From: Sphingomonas sp. So64.6b
Lineage (GTDB): Bacteria; Pseudomonadota; Alphaproteobacteria; Sphingomonadales; Sphingomonadaceae
Direction of reading: 5' to 3'
DNA: 64,000 bases
NCBI RefSeq assembly: GCF_014171475.1
Contig: NZ_CP048817.1
Location: 3,038,001 to 3,102,000, forward strand
Under the pieces are notes generated by a model. That model did not search any database, had not been told where the DNA came from, and saw only the letters and a list, made by a program, of their open reading frames with translations. Position numbers and translations under genes: made by a program. Shown in pieces: positions 61,328 to 64,000 of the stretch; the stretch's first letter is position 1; every line of letters starts with the position of its first letter.

Positions 61328-61692
61328 GGCCGATCCTCCTTCTGTGCCGTCTCGCCGGGCCTGAGCATCACGTCAGGCGTGGGGGCGGGTGTATTGCCCG
61401 CCTGCGCCGTGGCGGTGATCGCGGCGAAGGCGGCGGCGGTGTTGCGGGTCTTGTCCTCGTCACCCTTGTTGGCGGCGAAGTGGAACGCGAAGATCATGTT
61501 GAGCAGGCCAGTCAGGGTGACCGCCTGAATGATCACCTTGAACACCTCGACCTCCCATAGCGCGGGTTCGTGCATCGCCATGCCGAGCAGCAGCGCGGCG
61601 AGCGCGAAGGCGCCGATCGTCACCCATTGCCGCTCGCTCGGCCAGCCGGGCAGGCGATCGAGACAGCGGTCGAGAAAGGCCCAGAAGGTCAT
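61324..61692 (-). CDS. Holin-like membrane protein
   Basis: A 122-residue protein with three hydrophobic stretches (about 20-40 VTIGAFALAALLLGMAM, 50-72 VFKVIIQAVTLTGLLNMIFAF, and a weaker 85-100) and a charged tail ending RPGETAQKEDRP. In the position between endolysin and spanin genes this fits a holin, which makes membrane holes to release the endolysin. It overlaps both neighbours by four bases. Confidence 0.65.
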   Translation of the reverse strand: MTFWAFLDRCLDRLPGWPSERQWVTIGAFALAALLLGMAMHEPALWEVEVFKVIIQAVTLTGLLNMIFAFHFAANKGDEDKTRNTAAAFAAITATAQAGNTPAPTPDVMLRPGETAQKEDRP

Positions 61693-62342
61693 GCCCCCGC
61701 GCCTTCCGCATCGGCCACCCCTTTGGCATCCGCAGCGCCGAGATACATTGCGCGTTCCACCGCGCGCCGGCGGGTGAGGCCGTTCAGCACCTTGCCGGCC
61801 TGCTTGTTCCAGCGCGGGAACTGATCGGCGGCCTCGGCATAACGGCCCGCGAGATGGAGGCGCAGCAGCGTCGAATTGCCCAGCGCCGCCGTGCCGATAT
61901 TATAGGCGAGGCTGACCATCGCGTCATATTGGCCCTGCGTGGTCCACGGGCTTTGCGCGTCGGGGTTTTGCGCAGCGGGACGTTGCGCGGGGACGCCGAG
62001 CAATGCCGCGACCGTGCCGCCGAACCGGTCGAGATCCGCCGCAAACGCGGTGTCGGCCTGTGCCTGAGTCCATACCAGCCCGAGCCGGATGCCGGGACCG
62101 GTCGTGCCCCAGCCGATCGTCGGCACATCGTCGGGCGTCGGCAGATAGGCGGTCAGCCGGCATTGCTCGAAGCCCTTGATCAGGCGGGCGCAAGCGGCGG
62201 AGGGGGCGAGCGCGGGCTGGCCAGCGGGTGGCGGTAGCGGAACACTGGCCAGCACGGTATTCACCGCGGTCACGTCCGCCGCGGTCAGGGCCTTGCCCTT
62301 GATCTGGCGGATCGCGTCGAACAGCAGCTTTGCGGCGGTCAT
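61689..62342 (-). CDS. GH24 phage-type endolysin (lysozyme)
   Basis: A 217-residue muramidase. The catalytic Glu59 is in LIKGFEQCRLTAY and the downstream TIGWGTTGPGIR holds the conserved Thr; DAMVSLAYNIGTAALGNSTL and RRAVERAMYLG are typical of the T4/P22 lysozyme family. It has no signal peptide, so it depends on a holin. The first 45 residues (IKGKALTAADVTAVNTVLAS) may be a wall-binding helical region. It is central in the lysis cassette, overlapping both neighbours. Confidence 0.9.
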   Translation of the reverse strand: MTAAKLLFDAIRQIKGKALTAADVTAVNTVLASVPLPPPAGQPALAPSAACARLIKGFEQCRLTAYLPTPDDVPTIGWGTTGPGIRLGLVWTQAQADTAFAADLDRFGGTVAALLGVPAQRPAAQNPDAQSPWTTQGQYDAMVSLAYNIGTAALGNSTLLRLHLAGRYAEAADQFPRWNKQAGKVLNGLTRRRAVERAMYLGAADAKGVADAEGAGA

Positions 62343-62647
62343 GGCGTCACCTTTCCGGAGAGCAGCGCCCAGGCGGTGACGGCGGCGCCGACCAGCCAGC
62401 CGAGCGCGGGCGATTTGAGCAGCATCCGGCCGATCGTCCTGGCCCCTTCGCTGCGGTTATTGGCCGCCTCGAGCGTCGCGAGGCGGATCTTGAGATCGGC
62501 GATGTCGGAGGCGAGCGGCCCGAGCCCGACCACCTCGCGCGTCAGCCCATCGAGTTTGGCGGAGAGATTATTGACCGAATGCACGACCTCCCGCAGCTGC
62601 CCGCGCATTTCGCCCAGGATCATGCTGTTTTCATTGAGGGTCGGCAT
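62339..62647 (-). CDS. Coiled-coil membrane protein of the lysis cassette
   Basis: A 102-residue protein with a long coiled coil (MILGEMRGQLREVVHSVNNL, DIADLKIRLATLEAANNRSE) and one C-terminal membrane helix (LGWLVGAAVTAWALLSG). This resembles phage-associated holin-superfamily or DUF1515-type proteins next to endolysins. The ATG at 62647 is preferred over the upstream frame. It overlaps the endolysin start by four bases and heads the cassette. Confidence 0.65.
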   Translation of the reverse strand: MPTLNENSMILGEMRGQLREVVHSVNNLSAKLDGLTREVVGLGPLASDIADLKIRLATLEAANNRSEGARTIGRMLLKSPALGWLVGAAVTAWALLSGKVTP

Positions 62648-63421
62648 GGGGTGTTCGGTGGTGGCGCGCGGCGGACTCAAAGCGGATACTCCCGTTGCTG
62701 GAGTTTCGCGATAACGCCACCGCAACACGGGTTGAATCGACGGTGGCCAGAGCATCGAGCGCTATTTCAAACGCATGGCAGCGGCTCTGGTCAGGCGCGA
62801 GGCCCGGATGCTCTCAGCCGAGCGGCAATCCCGTTTGGGTCGGAGATATGGGACACCGGTCGGTGCATATCTTCGCCCGGGATCGGGAGCGATCGAGTCA
62901 CGCCGGGCCGAATGGGCGGTCGAGAGAGATATGGGACACCCCTGGTTGTATATCTCCGGAGGTGAGATGGCCGTATTATTCCTTATTAATCAACGACTTA
63001 TATAGATTTCAACATTGCCACATCGTGGCGGGATCAGAGGAATCCACAGCCAGCATCACGCTGATGCGATCGGGCCGAAACGTGATTGCATTGATAGCAT
63101 TGATTGCATTTGGTCACGGCCATCGTCACCGGTCAGCCGAAATCAACACCGCCGTTTGTTCGAGATGAAGTTCGGGCCGGCTACGAACCAGCGAACCGCC
63201 AGAGCAGCTATGATTTGGGTGGCTTCACTACCACTTCCAGCGGTCTCCCTGCGGGACCTCTTCCGTCATGGTACCGTAGGCCATAAACCCAACAAACAAC
63301 GCCAGGGTACGCCGAGCATGATCGCCGCACCGTAGCGCACCCATCAATGCGATGCTCCCGTTGCTGGAGCAGCGTGATGGCGCTACGGCGGCGCAGGTTG
63401 AGTCGATTGGTAAGGCGAAAG
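62648..63421. other. 774-bp region with paired hairpins and a duplicated motif, no supported gene
   Basis: GATATGGGACACC occurs at about 62846 and 62929, each time closed by an inverted CATATC or TATATCTC to form a hairpin. A 55-bp motif around CTCCCGTTGCTGGAG occurs at 62689 and again at 63355. The open frames here have no ribosome site or protein-like composition. Confidence 0.55.
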
Positions 63422-63568
63422 ATGAAACGCAGCTTCTGGGATCGCTTTGGTGCGGCCATCATTCTGGGCGGCATTCTGGCGCTGTTCGCGGGCCTGATGA
63501 TCTATGGCAACGCAACACAGGAAATCGAGCGAGGGAACGATCGGCCTATGGGCGGCGCACATCAGTAG
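63422..63568 (+). CDS. Single-helix membrane micropeptide
   Basis: A 48-residue protein, MKRSFWDRFGAAIILGGILA, with one membrane helix (about 9-30) and a charged C-terminus (EIERGNDRPMGGAHQ). A GAAAG precedes the ATG. Its end abuts a fragment of an acyltransferase gene, which may indicate local rearrangement. Function unknown. Confidence 0.45.
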   Translation: MKRSFWDRFGAAIILGGILALFAGLMIYGNATQEIERGNDRPMGGAHQ

Positions 63569-63724
63569 TTGCGCCACATTCCCGGTCTCGATGCGATTCG
63601 ATTCGCATGTGCAGCGATCGTCGCCCTCGGTCATTATTATGTCGACTGGGCAGCTCAACTTGCCTTTTTAGGCGCGACGCCCGCAAGGCTGATAGGTGAC
63701 AGGGATCAAAACGCAATCGGCTGA
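63569..63724 (+). pseudogene. N-terminal fragment of an acyltransferase-3 family gene
   Basis: From a TTG after the previous stop, the frame reads LRHIPGLDAIRFACAAIVAL and GHYYVDWAAQLAF, the signature start of membrane O-acyltransferases (GLDxxRxxA). It ends at a TGA after 51 codons with no further membrane helices in any frame. A remnant. Confidence 0.55.
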
Positions 63725-63759
63725 TCAAGAAGGCGATCAATGCTGTTGGCCTGTGGCAA

Positions 63760-63960
63760 TTGTTCGATCTCGCGATGACGCGCGGCAAGGGATACCATTT
63801 CTCCCCCGGCGACGGCATCTTCTACAGCTATTCGGTCTTCAATGACGTGCCGGTCGTGCGCGCGAAGTTCCCGGCACTGCGCTTCATGAGCACGATGACG
63901 ACCGAAGGCCCAAGCCTTTACCGGCAAGCACCTCACGTCGCGGTATTCGGGCAGCGCTGA
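63760..63960 (+). CDS. Hypothetical protein fragment
   Basis: An open frame of 66 codons from a TTG (upstream codons remain open to a stop near 63690): TRGKGYHFSPGDGIFYSYSV, FNDVPVVRAKFPALRF, ending HVAVFGQR. The composition is protein-like, but there is no ATG or ribosome site, so it may be the 3' end of a broken gene. No family recognised. Confidence 0.35.
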   Translation: MFDLAMTRGKGYHFSPGDGIFYSYSVFNDVPVVRAKFPALRFMSTMTTEGPSLYRQAPHVAVFGQR

Positions 63961-64000
63961 TCCGCACACGTCCCGACATTCCGGAAACCAGCGCTAGGCC

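Noticed and set aside
60727..62647. Part of a complete prophage in this window
   Set aside because: No capsid, portal, terminase, tail or integrase gene is seen on either side within the window; only lysis functions are present.

Overview
The window is high-GC chromosomal DNA of an alphaproteobacterium, most likely Sphingomonas or a close relative. This rests on a TonB-dependent receptor with the sphingomonad-style DIVVTG start of its plug, a CYP153-type P450, a GPH-family symporter, an ECF sigma factor next to a von Willebrand factor A (vWA) lipoprotein, and several families of intergenic palindromes typical of that group. No rRNA, tRNA, CRISPR array or replication origin was recognised.

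Layout. 0-9.4 kb: the start of a PfkB-type sugar kinase at the edge, a membrane/lipoprotein pair, queG, a NatAB-like ABC exporter, a CYP153 P450 behind a palindromic operator, msrB and a secreted CHAP enzyme. 9.7-12.2 kb: M1 aminopeptidase lipoprotein and an SH3-like lipoprotein. 12.9-19.5 kb (minus): a tightly overlapping pentose-phosphate operon rpiA-tkt-tal-gnd followed by two HAD phosphatases. 19.9-25.4 kb: ECF sigma factor, vWA lipoprotein and membrane-anchored TPR protein, interrupted by an unrelated minus-strand membrane gene. 25.4-28.5 kb: an unstable convergent junction holding orphan genes plus broken copies of the 3' ends of both flanking genes. 28.5-36.2 kb: GPH symporter and SDR, acyl-CoA dehydrogenase, a second SDR, a retropepsin-like membrane protease and maeB.

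36.8-45.2 kb is the unusual part. Visibly AT-rich single-gene units, mostly small lipoproteins or membrane proteins and nearly all on the minus strand, are separated by short repeats sharing the core AATTACGGTGACA. They are interleaved with intact, truncated or hollowed-out REP-associated tyrosine transposase (RAYT, HUH family) genes. One RAYT gene keeps only its first 32 codons and last 31 codons, with a 540-residue ankyrin lipoprotein gene in between. Two small elements with perfect 22-bp inverted ends sit in the same array. Single copies of the same ends recur at 26.1 kb and around a STAS-like gene at 56.8-57.4 kb. The layout resembles an integron cassette array, but the linked enzyme is a RAYT; this is my leading candidate for an undescribed gene-capture system.

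45.4-60.7 kb returns to core-like DNA: a winged-helix protein, a LytS/LytTR two-component pair, a TonB receptor, a KaiC-like ATPase with a multi-sensor hybrid kinase behind a perfect FNR/FixK-type box, an HNH endonuclease, a PilZ protein and small envelope proteins. 60.7-62.6 kb is a compact phage-type lysis cassette (coiled-coil membrane protein, GH24 endolysin, holin-like protein, Rz-like and Rz1-like proteins) with no other phage genes visible. The right end holds hairpins, a tiny membrane protein and gene fragments.
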